The notes: generated by a model from the letters alone, not told the origin. Shown: positions 10,590 through 19,586, numbered from the stretch's first letter. The stretch is 64,000 nt of DNA from an uncultured Gammaproteobacteria bacterium (GCA_951812995.1 CATOTD010000006.1:281340-345339), one strand, 5' to 3'. Numbers and translations are program-made.

Positions 10590-10780
10590 AAAATGCACCG
10601 TTATAAGTATATTAATTAATAAACAATTCAATTATTTATAATATATACTTTATAATTTACTATAATGTATAATGACTGCCCGTTGCAGATGCAAGCCGGT
10701 ATTTATCCGCCGACTATTTCTTTGTCGTCGACTTTACACGTAAACTGTCGATCTGATAATTACGCCGCTATCAACTACCT
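10590..10780. promoter_or_regulatory. AT-rich spacer, probable promoter for the diguanylate cyclase
   Basis: 191 bases between nadB and the cyclase gene. The first half is a run of TATA-like words (TTATAATATATACTTTATAA, then ACTATAATG), several of which would serve as -10 elements. No clear terminator hairpin for nadB and no operator repeat are visible. Confidence 0.3.
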
Positions 10781-11680
10781 ATGGCTGACTTTGACATGAA
10801 CGAATCAAACGGGGTTCAAAATTCGTCGCTGATAATCTCGTATCCAGAGTCTATGACAGATATAACAGATCCGTCTATTCAGACCATGTCTGCCTTACAG
10901 TGCGCACTTGAACTGGCAGAATTGATTAAATTATTTGGCAATGAAATGGCCGCCATTGTCCCGCACGAATATTTTTGTTATGTCAATGAATATGAACATA
11001 TTAAATATGACATAGGCACATCTGCACGACATAGTTTGCATTATAAGCTGGTTTTATTTGGGAAAAGTCTTGGTGAGCTAACCTTCGCTAGAAGCACCCC
11101 GTTTGTTGAGATCGAAATTCAGAAAATGAAAGCCCTGTTCTCCGTGCTAATTTATCCGTTAAGAAACGCCTTGCTTTACAAACAGGCAGTAGAAAAAGCC
11201 TATATTGATACTTTAACCGGGATAAATAATCGTGCCGCATTCGATAAAGCCATTGAACAGGAAATCGACTTTGCAATACGACATCATTATACCCTGACAT
11301 TAATGATGCTGGACTTAGATAAATTCAAAGATGTTAATGACAATTACGGACATATCACAGGCGATGCAGTCTTAATAAAGTTTACTGACTGCATAACACA
11401 ATGTTTACGCCGCAGTGATAGTCTATTTCGGTATGGCGGGGAAGAATTTTCAGTGTTGCTCAGAAATACCCGCATCGAAGGTGCCAAGTTACTCGCCGAA
11501 CGCATGCGGAAAAGTGTTGAAGAGATGGTATTTGCGCATGAAGATGCAGAAATTAATATTACTGTATCTATCGGTCTGGCTGAATTGCAAGCGACTGATG
11601 ATACGAAAAAATTAATTGCACGTGCCGATGCGCTGCTATATCAGGCAAAAAAAAATGGCAGAAATAAGGTGATGTCCTGA
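10781..11680 (+). CDS. GGDEF diguanylate cyclase (soluble)
   Basis: Makes cyclic di-GMP from two GTP. The 299-residue protein has a roughly 140-residue N-terminal region of unknown type with no membrane segment, then a complete GGDEF domain: DTLTGINNRAAFD, the metal site LDLDKFKDVND, and the active site RYGGEEFSVLL. An RRSD inhibitory-site motif (RxxD) lies five residues before GGEEF, so product inhibition is likely. It is followed directly by the IS block. Confidence 0.92.
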   Translation: MADFDMNESNGVQNSSLIISYPESMTDITDPSIQTMSALQCALELAELIKLFGNEMAAIVPHEYFCYVNEYEHIKYDIGTSARHSLHYKLVLFGKSLGELTFARSTPFVEIEIQKMKALFSVLIYPLRNALLYKQAVEKAYIDTLTGINNRAAFDKAIEQEIDFAIRHHYTLTLMMLDLDKFKDVNDNYGHITGDAVLIKFTDCITQCLRRSDSLFRYGGEEFSVLLRNTRIEGAKLLAERMRKSVEEMVFAHEDAEINITVSIGLAELQATDDTKKLIARADALLYQAKKNGRNKVMS

Positions 11681-11765
11681 AGTAACCCTGATCCAACAAC
11701 CCGTGGCGGGACGTGGGTTGAGTATGATTGAGTTGGGTTGAGCGTGGCGGGATGTACCTGTCACG

Positions 11766-12030
11766 AGCCTTTCCCGAATTCTGTGTAACTGCCGTTGGTT
11801 AAACGAAGTCCTTTAGTCGGTCTTCGAATTCGATGATAAAGCGATTCATCTCTGGTTTCCAATTTTTAATCGACATAGTCCACTGCTTTGATGCATCTTG
11901 AATGGCCAGATAGATCACCTTTCTGGTAGCGTCATCGGTTGGGAACAGCTTACGTTTTTTGATGACTTTCCTGATGACGCTGTTGAGCGATGCAATGGCG
12001 TTGGTGGTATAGATTGCCTTGCGCATGTCC
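11766..12030 (-). pseudogene. ISb transposase, C-terminal fragment (IS256 family)
   Basis: Carries only the last 75 or so residues of an IS256/mutator transposase (YTTNAIASLNSVIRKVIKKR onwards), ending at 11799. The IS end lies near 11766 (CCTTTCCCGAATTCTGTGTAAC, the usual ISb terminus, also seen near 16200). The upstream part is cut off at 12030 by ISc. The preceding 11681-11765 is G-rich low-complexity sequence without a gene. Confidence 0.85.
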
Positions 12031-13416
12031 GAGTTATAACCGAATCTGGTGTCTGAATAAATTTAAAGTATGCGGCGTGCCTTGCTGGAATCGGTTTTGT
12101 CTAGCAATCGAAAGTAACAAGAGGAGCACGCCACACATGACAAAAGATACTGTGATTAATCTGGGTACACCAGAGGATATTGACCCGTTGACTGAATTGC
12201 TACGTAGCGGTGCCAAACAGCTGATAACAGAAGCGATTCAGGCGGAGTTGGCCGAGTTGATGGCAAGTTTTGATAATCAGAAAACGAGTGAAGGCAGACA
12301 GCGTGTTGTGCGCAATGGCTATCACCCAGAACGAGAAGTATTGACCGGTGTTGGCAAAGTACCAGTGTCGGTGCCAAAGATCCGTAGCCGAGAAGGCGAG
12401 CCTGAGAGCTTCCAATCGTTAATAGTGCCTCCTTACATCCGGCGTACAGCGACCCTGGACGCGGCGATTCCCTGGCTTTATTTGCAGGGTGTTTCGAGTG
12501 GTCAGATGCAGAGCGCCCTGGAAGTGATTGTCGGGCCTGATGCCAAGGGCTTATCCGCCAATGCAGTTGGTCGCCTGAAACGTCAGTGGGAATCAGAGTA
12601 CAAAACCTGGAGTACACGTTCAGTGACTGACGAATGGGTCTATATCTGGGCTGATGGCATCTACAGTGGTCTTCGAGGTGACGATGGTTGATTGTGTTGT
12701 CTGGTCATCATTGGCGTGAACAGCCGCGGTCAGAAGCACTTCCTGGCAATTAAGGATGGTGTCAGGGAATCGAAGCAGAGCTGGTGAGAAGTCTTGTTGT
12801 CGTTGAAACAGCGAGGTTTAAACCAACCACCGAAGCTGGCGATTGGCGACGGTGCTCTGGGATTCTGGGTAGCATTGGAAGAAGTCTATCCTGAGACAAC
12901 AGCACAACGCTACTGGATGCATAAGACCGGTAATGTACTGAACTATCTGCCGAAGTCTGTTCAGGAGAAAGCGAAACAAGGGCTACATGACATTTGGATG
13001 GCAGAGGGGCGCACTGATGCAGAGAAGGCATTTGATGCATTTGAGGAACGTTTTGGTGTCAAGTATCCGAAGGCAGTGGCCATGCTTATCGAAAGACCGT
13101 GATGCGTTGCTGGCATTTTATGACTTTCCAGCAGAGCACTGGACCCACATCAGGACAACGAATGTCACCCCGTCGAGTTTTGCCACAATCCGGCACAGGA
13201 CACGGCAAGCGAAAGGTTGTATCACACGAATAACGATGCTGACGATGATCTACAAGATGGAATTATGCGCAGAAGATTCCTGGCGCAAACTGCGAGGCTT
13301 CAGACACCTGGCGAAGGTGATTGGAGGCGTGAAGCTTAAAGATGGAATCGAGGTAACTGAGGACGACAAGGCAGCCGCATGATTAACTTGTCAGACACTA
13401 CTTTTGACAATAGCTC
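12031..13416 (+). mobile_element. ISc copy 1 (IS256-like), essentially full length
   Basis: Bounded by related inverted ends: left GAGTTATAACCGAATCTGG and, on the other strand, right GAGCTATTGTCAAAAGTAG; both arms contain GTGTCTGA 20 or so bases in. About 1,386 bp. It interrupts ISb on the left and abuts a truncated ISe on the right, so it arrived after them. Other ISc copies or pieces: 17897-18079, 23361-24390, 47372-49009 (interrupted), 59537-60908. Confidence 0.8.
12137..13382 (+). pseudogene. ISc transposase (IS256/mutator family), inactivated
   Basis: Starts at an ATG with AGAGGAGC upstream (MTKDTVINLGTPEDIDPLTE). The reading is broken by a TGA at about 12690, where other copies read CGA (DDGRLCC), and again near 13085 by a one-base insertion (GTGGCCATG here, GTGGCATG in the copy at 59642). 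In between, the peptide VSSGQMQSALEVIVGPDAKG and the later ALLAFYDFPAEHW segment show the family. Not expected to make active enzyme. Confidence 0.85.
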
Positions 13417-14229
13417 TGCAAGGAACCGCTTTGCGGTGTAAATTGCGCTGTGCTCCAAACACAGGTTCGACCCGACTACGAACTTTGGAGCGCGTGCGCT
13501 TACCTTGCGCCTTGAGAAACGCTACTTTTTCCTCTGACCGATAGGCACTGTCAGCCCAGACATCTTTACTGGTATTGCTGTCATCTGGCAGGTCGGCAAA
13601 AACCTGCGCATCATGGACGCTGGCATCAGTGACCTGATAGTCACGAATCAACTTGTTGTCATGGTCTATCTGTATGTGGTTCTTGTAAGCAAAATGGCTA
13701 CGGCTATGTTTCTTCGTCCAGCGGGCCGGGACAGTGCCTGCCTTAATCCGGGCATTGTATTCCCGAAGGTTACGCGGCAACAGTGCCGGAATGATCGAGG
13801 AGGCAACTATCTGACCCTTGCGAGTGATATAAGCCGCCTGGTTCAACGACAACTGCTCAAACAACGATGCCATCAGACCCAGCGCCGCTAACCGATGCTT
13901 GAATGCCCAGCAGGTTTTGGTATCAGCGACTCGTTGCTGCCTAGCAAGACCCAGAAACTGCTGAAAACTGCAACGGTCTTCGATTTGGTATTCCAACTGA
14001 GCATCGCTAAGACCATACGGATTTTGCACAAGCAGTCCCTTGAACATCATCACTACGTCTGTTGGGCGTTGCCCGCCTGACGCTTACGTTGTTTCTCATG
14101 AACCTTGTTCAACAACGACCGAAAAGATCCCCAGTCAACCGTCTTTTCCAGTTCAGGCAGAGGATTACCCAACTGTTTGAGACGATAGTCTTGAAGATTA
14201 AACAGAGAACCGAAAATGTCATTGCTCAT
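13417..14229 (-). pseudogene. ISe transposase copy 1 (IS5 family), frameshifted and truncated
   Basis: The ATG at 14229 starts MSNDIFGSLFNLQDYRLKQL. The frame meets a TAG after NAQQT near 14050, where a one-base indel would continue into VVMMFKGLLVQ. The remainder carries the IS5 DDE region (KNHIQIDHDNKLIRDYQVTD, VWADSAYRSEE) and stops at the ISc junction, losing the last roughly 30 residues. The same TAG/frameshift is in copy 2. Confidence 0.8.
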
Positions 14230-14294
14230 GGAAGTTTCTTTGTCAGTTTGGAAACTTCAACATTGTACCAAATAGAGTCATTAATAGAGATAGC
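13417..14294 (-). mobile_element. ISe copy 1 (IS5 family), right end removed by ISc
   Basis: IS5-like element reading leftwards. Its left terminus is near 14294 (GCTATCTCTATTAATGACTC read on the minus strand). The distal end is cut at 13416 by ISc. It is in inverted orientation to ISe copy 2 at 14649, with a 354-base stretch between them. Confidence 0.7.
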
Positions 14295-14648
14295 CATTAT
14301 AATACTCACATATATCGGGGATTTTATAATTTCCTTGTATTGACCTTTTTTCTATTTGCTGGATTTTCTCTGGTAACCACAGTGCCCTGGGTAACAATCG
14401 CTTTAGCGATAACGAAAGGGTCGGCCACTAGATGACCGCTCATCGCCTGTTTTTTTGTAATTAGGGTCTGATGATGTTTATTACTGAGTATCGCTTTTAC
14501 TTTAGCCTGCTCTTGTTTGGTTGGGTAAGTAAATAAATATTTATTGCTGTTTATTCAGCTTATAAGATGTTGTTGTTTCCCTCCGTAACGAAATAATTCT
14601 TCTTTAACTTCGTCGGCAGATGAAATGATCTTGCTGGCAACAGCATTA
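14295..14648 (-). pseudogene. DUF4411 (PIN-like toxin) gene remnant trapped between two ISe copies
   Basis: Conceptual translation on the minus strand gives, in broken frames, SKIISSADEVKEELFRYGG, then VKAILSNKHHQTLITKKQ, HLVADPFVIAKAIVTQGTVV, TRENPANRKKVN and KIPDICEYYNG. The order and wording (ADPF.IA.A...G..VVT.E.P...KK..KIPD.C) match the DUF4411 family, relatives of VapC-type PIN toxins. There is at least one stop (TGA near 14560) and a frameshift near the end, and the N-terminus is missing. A dead toxin, not a functional module. Confidence 0.6.
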
Positions 14649-15640
14649 GCTATCTCTATTAATTACGCTATTTGGTACAATGTTGAAGTTTCCAAACTGA
14701 CAAAGAAATTTCCATGAGCAATGACATTTTCGGTTCCCTGTTTAATCTTCAAGACTATCGTCTCAAACAGTTGGGTAATCCTCTGCCTGAACTGGAAAAG
14801 ACGGTTGACTAGGGAGCTTTTCGGTCGTTGTTGAACAAGGTTCATGAGAAACAACGTAAGCGTCAGGCGGGCAACGCCCAACAGACGTAGTGATGATGTT
14901 CAAGGGACTGCTTGTGCAAAATCTGTATGGTCTTAGCGATGACCGGTTGGAATACCAAATCGAAGACCGTTGCAGTTTCCAGCAGTTTCTGGGTCTTGCT
15001 AGCCAGCAACCAGTCGCTGATGCCAAAACCTGCTGGGCATTCAAGCATCGGTTAGCGGCGCTGGGTCTGATGGCATCGTTGTTTGAGCAGTTGTCGTTGA
15101 ACCCAGCGATTTATATCGCTCGCAAGGGTCAGATAGTTGCCTCCTCAATCATTCCGGCACTGTTGCCGCGTAACCTTCGGGAATACAATGCCCGGATTAA
15201 GGCAGGCACTGTCCCTGCCCGCTGGACGAAGAAACATAGCCGTAGCCATTTTGCTTACAAGAACCACATACAGATAGACCATGACAACAAGCTGATTCGT
15301 GACTATCAGGTCACTGATGCCAGCGTCCATGACGCGCAGGTTTTTGCCGACCTGCCAGATGACAGCAATACCAGTAAAGATGTCTGGGCTGACAGTGCCT
15401 ATCGGTCAGAGGAAAAAGCAGCGTTTCTCAAGGCTAGCGCAGTCGGGTCGCACCTATGTTTGGAGCACAGCGCAATTTACGCCGCAAAGCGTTTCCTTGC
15501 ATTGGCATTACGCGAACAAGCATGCATATCGGCTTGATGAATCTAAGGTACAACATGAGGCGTTTATGCTTTCTGAAACGGGTCAGTGCGTCTTGAAAAC
15601 AAAGTAAAGCCGAGAACAGGGCTGTACGGAGACTACCGGC
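14649..15640 (+). mobile_element. ISe copy 2 (IS5 family), inverted relative to copy 1
   Basis: Begins with GCTATCTCTATTAATTACGC at 14649, the mirror of copy 1's end, followed by the shared lead TTTGGTACAATGTTGAAG. The right end is not exactly placeable: coding similarity stops at 15596 and the following AAAGCCG...CGGCTTTTT stem is probably part of the element. Confidence 0.65.
14714..15596 (+). pseudogene. ISe transposase copy 2 (IS5 family), inactivated
   Basis: Same protein as copy 1, starting at the ATG at 14714. Lesions: TAG at about 14811 (copy 1 has TGG in KTVDWGSF), the shared TAG/frameshift near 14888, and a deletion near 15434 removing the GKRTRSKV segment and shifting frame. Past that point the third frame still shows the family's C-terminus (MHIGLMNLRYNMRRLCFLK), which copy 1 has lost. 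Confidence 0.8.
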
Positions 15641-15759
15641 TTTTTGGATCAAATTGGTTATTGTTTTAACCTCTCTGAGCCAATAAATTGGAAAGTGATT
15701 GCATTAATAGAGGTTCCTTTATCATTGATTATTACCCCGAAGGGGCTGAGGATAAGCAC

Positions 15760-15960
15760 ATGCAACCCGAAGCAATCAAGTCACTGGCACGTGAAACTGC
15801 CAGGGGCATCAAAACCGAAGAAGACCTGTATACGTTCCGTCAGGCATTGACCAGGGTAACCATTGAGGCAGCACTGAATGCCGAGCTTGATGAACACCTT
15901 GGCTATGCCAGACATGAGTAGGCAGGAAAGTCCAATAACCGCAATGGTCGCAGTCATAAA
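15760..15960 (+). pseudogene. ISb transposase, N-terminal fragment (IS256 family)
   Basis: ATG at 15760 gives MQPEAIKSLARETARGIKTE and then ALNAELDEHLGYARHE, the classic IS256-family N-terminus. A TAG follows at about 15919; past it the frame goes on with KSNNRNGRSHK and then breaks off into an unrelated IS at 15961. Probably the other half of the ISb type whose C-terminal ends lie at 11766 and 16200. Confidence 0.75.
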
Positions 15961-16199
15961 ATGCTGTGCACTGAAACTGTTAATCACAGTGCAAAGGAAT
16001 TTGTAAACGGTATGGCACATACAAATGGTATTGAAAGCGTCTGGGCTGTGTTAAAGCGTGGCTATAATGGAATTTATCATAACTGGAGCAGAAAACATTG
16101 TCAGGCTTATGTAGATGAGTTTTCTTTCCGATTGAATGAAGGATGTTGTGAACGAGACACACAGGAAAGACTGGATAGTTTATTTAGTCGAATGACTGG
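15961..16199 (+). pseudogene. IS1595-like (ISXO2-type) transposase, C-terminal fragment
   Basis: Reads ETVNHSAKEFVNGMAHTNGI then ESVWAVLKRGYNGIYHNW and KHCQAYVDEFSFRLNEG. The HTNGIES.W..LKRG..G.YH and YVDEF.FRLN words are diagnostic of ISXO2-like transposases. Only the C-terminal third remains, joined upstream to an ISb fragment and downstream to another ISb end. Confidence 0.75.
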
Positions 16200-16530
16200 G
16201 AGTCTTTCCCAAATTCTGTGTAACTGCCGTTGCTTAAACGAAGTCCTTTAGTCGGTCTTCGAATTCGATCATAAAGCGATTCATCGCTGGTTGCCAATAT
16301 TTAATCGGCATAGTCCACTGCTTTGATGCATCTTGAATGGCCAGATAGCTCACCTTTCTGGTAGCGTCGTCAGTTGGAAACAACTTACGTTTTTTGATGG
16401 CTTTCCTGATGACGCTGTTGAGCGATGCAATGGCGTTGGTGGTATAGATTGCCTTGCGCATGTTCTGCGGGTAATCAAACAGGGTGTTGAGGTTCTGCCA
16501 ATGACTCTGCCAGGAGCGGCTGATCTTAGA
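16200..16530 (-). pseudogene. ISb transposase, second C-terminal fragment
   Basis: Minus-strand copy of the ISb C-terminus (YTTNAIASLNSVIRKAIKKR, ending at 16234), here with about 30 more upstream residues (SWQSHWQNLNTLFDYPQNMR) than the copy at 11799. Cut at 16530 by ISa. The terminus near 16200 is CTTTCCCAAATTCTGTGTAA. Confidence 0.8.
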
Positions 16531-17896
16531 GATAACATAAATCATCTTTCGCAAATATGAAGAGGCGGTTCCCCTTTTATCTGGTTAAATAAAAAGTGAC
16601 ATAACCATTTATTTGACCAGGAGAAGAGTCGCCATGAGCGATGATACAAACAAGCACTTGAACAACGTAGTCCCTATTGATGAACAGGAACTGCAGGGCC
16701 ATCTCAACAAAGTGGTACTGAAGACTGTGGAAGACACCCGCAACCAGATGCTTCATGCTGAGGTTGATGCGCTGGTGGGTGCTGATCGATATGCACGCAC
16801 TGAGACGCGCAAAGACGACCGGTCTGGTAGCTACACCAGGAAGCGCCACACAAGGGCCAGAGAGCTTGAGTTAAAGATGCCGAAGTTGCGCAAGCAGACC
16901 TTTGAGATGGCGATCATAGAGCGCTATCGGCACCGTGTAGCATCTGTCGAAGAGGCACTGACCGAGATGTATCTGGCAGGTGTTTCAGTACAACGTGTAG
17001 AAGACATTACCGCAGCATTGTGGGGTACCCGTGTCAGCTTAGGGACTATTTCAAAGCTCAACCAGCGTATCTATGGGCAGATTGAAGAGTGGCGTAATCG
17101 CCCCATAGGGAGTGATTTCCCTTATGTATACCTGGACGGTGTTGTGCTCAAACGCAGTTGGGGCGGTGCAGTGAAGAACGTTTCTGTTCTAGTCGCCATC
17201 GGTGTTGGGGACGATGGCTACCGCCGCATTCCAGGGATTGTTGAAGGTACTAAGGAGGATAAGGCGGGATGGTCAGGATCCCTGCGTCATTTAAAGGCAC
17301 GCGGTCTCAAGGGCATCAGGTTGGTGCTCAGTGATGCCTGTCTTGGGCGCAAGGAGTCGATCGGTGACTTCTACCCTGAAGCTGGCTGGCAGTGTTGTAT
17401 TGTGCACTTCTACCGCAACGTCTTCAGTCATGTGCCTCGTGGTCGTGTCAAAGAAGTCTCTCGCATGTTGCAGGCTATCCATGCATCTGAATATCTGGAA
17501 TCAGCCAGGCATAAGGTCACGGAGGTCGAGAAGAAACTCAGGGACATGAAGTTATCGAGTGTAGCGGATTGGCTGGGTAGTGCATGGCAGAGACCCTGAC
17601 GTATTATCGGTTCCCGGCAGAGCACTGGATTCGCATTCGGACTAACAATCCTTTGGAGAGGATCATTCGAGAAATCAGGCGGCGAACACGAGTAGTGGGT
17701 GCATTTCCGGATGGCAACTCGGCGTTGATGCTTTGTGCGGCAAGGCTTAGACACATCGCGGGGAGCTAGTGGGGAACGCGGACATATCTGAACATGGATT
17801 TGCTCCGAGAGATGGATAAAGAAAAGGACTTTCAGGTAGCGTAACAAACAGATTTAAGGGAAAGCTAAATCAGAAAGTGCGAAAGAAAATTGACAC
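16531..17896 (+). mobile_element. ISa copy 1 (IS256-like), full length
   Basis: Left end GATAACATAAATCATCTTTC; right end, read inwards on the other strand, GTGTCAATTTTCTTTCGCAC. Both carry an AT.TCTTTCGCA core. About 1,366 bp. Other copies: 19839-21201 and 56015-57377 (full length), 35727-36474 and 51986-52645 (fragments). It sits between an ISb fragment and an ISc 3' fragment. Confidence 0.8.
16634..17844 (+). pseudogene. ISa transposase (IS256 family), frameshift plus amber stop
   Basis: Starts at ATG 16634 behind AGGAGA (MSDDTNKHLNNVVPIDEQEL). DDE landmarks YVYLDGVVLKRSWGG and LVLSDACLG are present. The frame stops at 17599 after DWLGSAWQRP; the protein resumes in another frame as ETLTYYRFPAEHWIRIRTNN and NPLERIIREIRRRTRVVG, then meets a TAG before WGTRTYLNMDLLREMDKEKD. 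In the family the last catalytic glutamate lies after the frameshift, so the first piece should be inactive. The same two lesions occur in the copies at 19890 and 56066. Confidence 0.85.
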
Positions 17897-18079
17897 TACC
17901 CCCGACGATGATCTACAAGATGGGATTATGCGCAGAAGATTCCTGGCGCAAACTGCGAGGCTTCAGACACCTGGCCAAGGTGATTGGAGGCGTGAAGCTT
18001 AAAGATGGAATCGAAGTAACTGAGAACGACAAGGCAACCGCATGATTAACTTGTCAGACACTACTTTTGACAATAGCTC
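17897..18079 (+). pseudogene. ISc 3' end fragment
   Basis: Last part of an ISc transposase (SWRKLRGFRHLAKVIGGVKL and EVTENDKATA, stop near 18044) and the intact right terminus ending GACAATAGCTC at 18079. The 5' part is replaced by ISa. The last two bases of this end (TC) form the start of the target duplication of the following element. Confidence 0.8.
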
Positions 18080-18085
18080 GAAACC
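18078..18085 (+). repeat. Left 8-bp target-site duplication (TCGAAACC)
   Basis: TCGAAACC here and at 19736-19743 exactly flank the element 18086-19735. The first two bases belong to the end of the ISc fragment, so the insertion happened across the ISc boundary. Confidence 0.85.
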
Positions 18086-18093
18086 TGTGGGGG

Positions 18094-18387
18094 GACATGT
18101 GAATTGATCATGTGGAATGAGGCGGAATGAGGTGACATGGGATGGAATGGAAAGGCTTTTATAGCAAGGGTTTAAGAAGCCGATAGAAGCCGCAACGAAG
18201 GGCGAAAATAGTCGATTTAAGCCGCCGCGAGACAACTGAATTGATCACTTGTTAGCTTAAGCAGATAATAAGCTCGTATAATCAAGCATTTAAGCCTGTG
18301 CTAAGTGCGAACAAGGTGGGTACAAAGTGGTGTGGGGGTTAAAAAATAGCCGATTTTTGCGGGTTCAGGGACAACTGAATTGATCAT
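18094..18387 (+). repeat. Three phased copies of the terminal-repeat core (left end)
   Basis: GACATGTGAATTGATCAT at 18094, GACAACTGAATTGATCA at 18231 and GACAACTGAATTGATCAT at 18370, all in the same orientation; the fourth copy is inverted at 19710-19727. The second and third copies are also preceded by similar words (AAAATAGTCGATTT and AAAATAGCCGATTT), so the repeat unit is larger than the core. Probably transposase binding sites. Confidence 0.75.
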
Positions 18388-18490
18388 CGCGGCGGCGCAT
18401 CTTTAGGCGCATTTAAGTTATTGAAAAGCAAGAACTTTAGGCGTTTAAGGCGGCTTCAAAATGGCTAAAAAATGTGTTTTAATTCACTAA

Positions 18491-18638
18491 AAGGTGTCTA
18501 CAAGGTGTCTACATGGTTAAAGAATAACCATATTTATGTATACACCTTTGTAGATTATTGTTTTTATTGATTAAAAAGCATAGAGACAACAGAAAATAAT
18601 GGATATTTCCTGTTGATAACTTTATAAAGGTGTCTACA
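18491..18638 (+). promoter_or_regulatory. Iteron-like AAGGTGTCTAC repeats before the orphan gene
   Basis: AAGGTGTCTAC occurs twice in tandem (18491-18501, 18502-18512) and again at 18627-18637, overlapping the GTG start of the orphan gene. A diverged inverted copy (ACACCTTTGTAGA) lies near 18541. The tandem pair is followed by TGGTTAAAGAATAACCA (small hairpin) and the same TGGTTAAA..TAACCA word recurs at about 18669. Either an operator for autoregulation or replication iterons; the sequence cannot tell which. Confidence 0.5.
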
Positions 18639-19475
18639 TTTTTGAGCCGATTAGCTGCTTCAATGAGATGGTTAAAAAGTAACCAGTACAAAGGTTGGGC
18701 AGGCACGGTTGATGATCCTGAATCAAGAATTAGGCGGCGAAGCAATCTCCTCGGAAAGAGATATGCAATATTGCAGAGTGCTGGTAATTGGGTTGACGCT
18801 AAATTATTGAACTTTAGCGGTGCGCCAATTTTAGTGTCAAATAACGTCAAGCCAAATACTGGGCATGATTGGGTGTGGTGGGTTAATAATCATTTATCTG
18901 ATCATGGTTCAACTAAGGAAGAAGCAACCAAAAATCATGTTAAGAATTATTGGAATAAATGGTATCACGATCGCTATGGATTAAATTATTGGATTAAGGC
19001 GGGTGTTGGCAATCCTGTTTTTCATTCAGTTGATTCTAAAAATAATATCACTATTAAATTTCCTCTTACTGGCCGGTTAAGGCCAAATTCTGGCGTGCTA
19101 AAAACCGCAGGCGATACTTGGGTTGATGGGTTTGAAGTGGTTCATAAAGACAAAGTAGATCATAAAGTAACCGATCAAAACGTTGTTAGCGAAGATGCCA
19201 CAGCCAGCGTTAAAATTATGAGCAATACTTATAATGCCCAAAAGACTGCTGATGACACCGCTTGGCGAGCGGCCTGGATGCGCTACATCTTGGATCCAAA
19301 TGCAAATTATCAAACATACATATCTTGCCCTGATTTATCAAAAACGACCGACCCCATTTATACTGAAAATCCAGTGCCGGACACCGGCACCTTGCAGGAA
19401 AGTTACACCGGAAATAATGACTATCCGGTTGATGAAATTGAGACCGGAATACCTTCATTTTTAGGCAATCCTTAA
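18630..19475 (+). CDS. Orphan Trp-rich protein of unknown function
   Basis: 281 residues from a GTG at 18630; the first ATG in frame is codon 12 (18663, MRWLKSNQYKGWAG). I recognise no family. It is soluble-looking, with no signal peptide or membrane span. Features: a basic patch PESRIRRRSNLLGKR near residues 30-45, 12 tryptophans including DWVWWVNNHLSDHG and KNYWNKWYHDRYGLNYW, one cysteine, and a Pro/Thr-rich acidic tail (NPVPDTGTLQESYTGNN) ending PSFLGNP. The codons are clean over 281 triplets, which favours a real gene. Only gene of the 1,650-bp element, so it may serve its movement, copying or maintenance; that is speculation. Confidence 0.65.
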   Translation: MSTFLSRLAASMRWLKSNQYKGWAGTVDDPESRIRRRSNLLGKRYAILQSAGNWVDAKLLNFSGAPILVSNNVKPNTGHDWVWWVNNHLSDHGSTKEEATKNHVKNYWNKWYHDRYGLNYWIKAGVGNPVFHSVDSKNNITIKFPLTGRLRPNSGVLKTAGDTWVDGFEVVHKDKVDHKVTDQNVVSEDATASVKIMSNTYNAQKTADDTAWRAAWMRYILDPNANYQTYISCPDLSKTTDPIYTENPVPDTGTLQESYTGNNDYPVDEIETGIPSFLGNP

Positions 19476-19570
19476 GCCCTAAAATCAGGCCAAAGATTAC
19501 CCTCAAAAAGACCTCCAAAATCGACCCAAATATTGGGCTTGATTTAACCCCAAATTAAGGGATGATTAAG

Positions 19571-19586
19571 GGGTGCTTAAGCACCC
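19571..19586. repeat. Perfect 16-bp palindrome downstream of the orphan gene
   Basis: GGGTGCTTAAGCACCC, flanked by TTAAG and TTAA. It lies 96 bases after the orphan gene stop and just before the A-rich tandem repeats. It lacks the T-run of an intrinsic terminator, so a protein site or cruciform is as likely. Confidence 0.6.

Noticed and set aside
11690..11765. G-rich quasi-repeats (TGAGTATGATTGAGTTGGG type) as a regulatory array
   Set aside because: Short and irregular, without a conserved unit; similar low-complexity text occurs at 37774-37830 and 18110-18150.
16634..17844. Programmed frameshifting in ISa as an established mechanism
   Set aside because: IS256-family transposases are normally one frame, no slippery heptamer with a structure is evident at the overlap, and an in-frame TAG also follows. 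Kept only as one option in the findings.
18630..19475. Orphan protein as a plasmid Rep or a DDE/HUH transposase
   Set aside because: No HUH, tyrosine/serine recombinase or clear DDE spacing, and no winged-helix Rep signature can be read by eye; calling it would be invention. Left as unknown.
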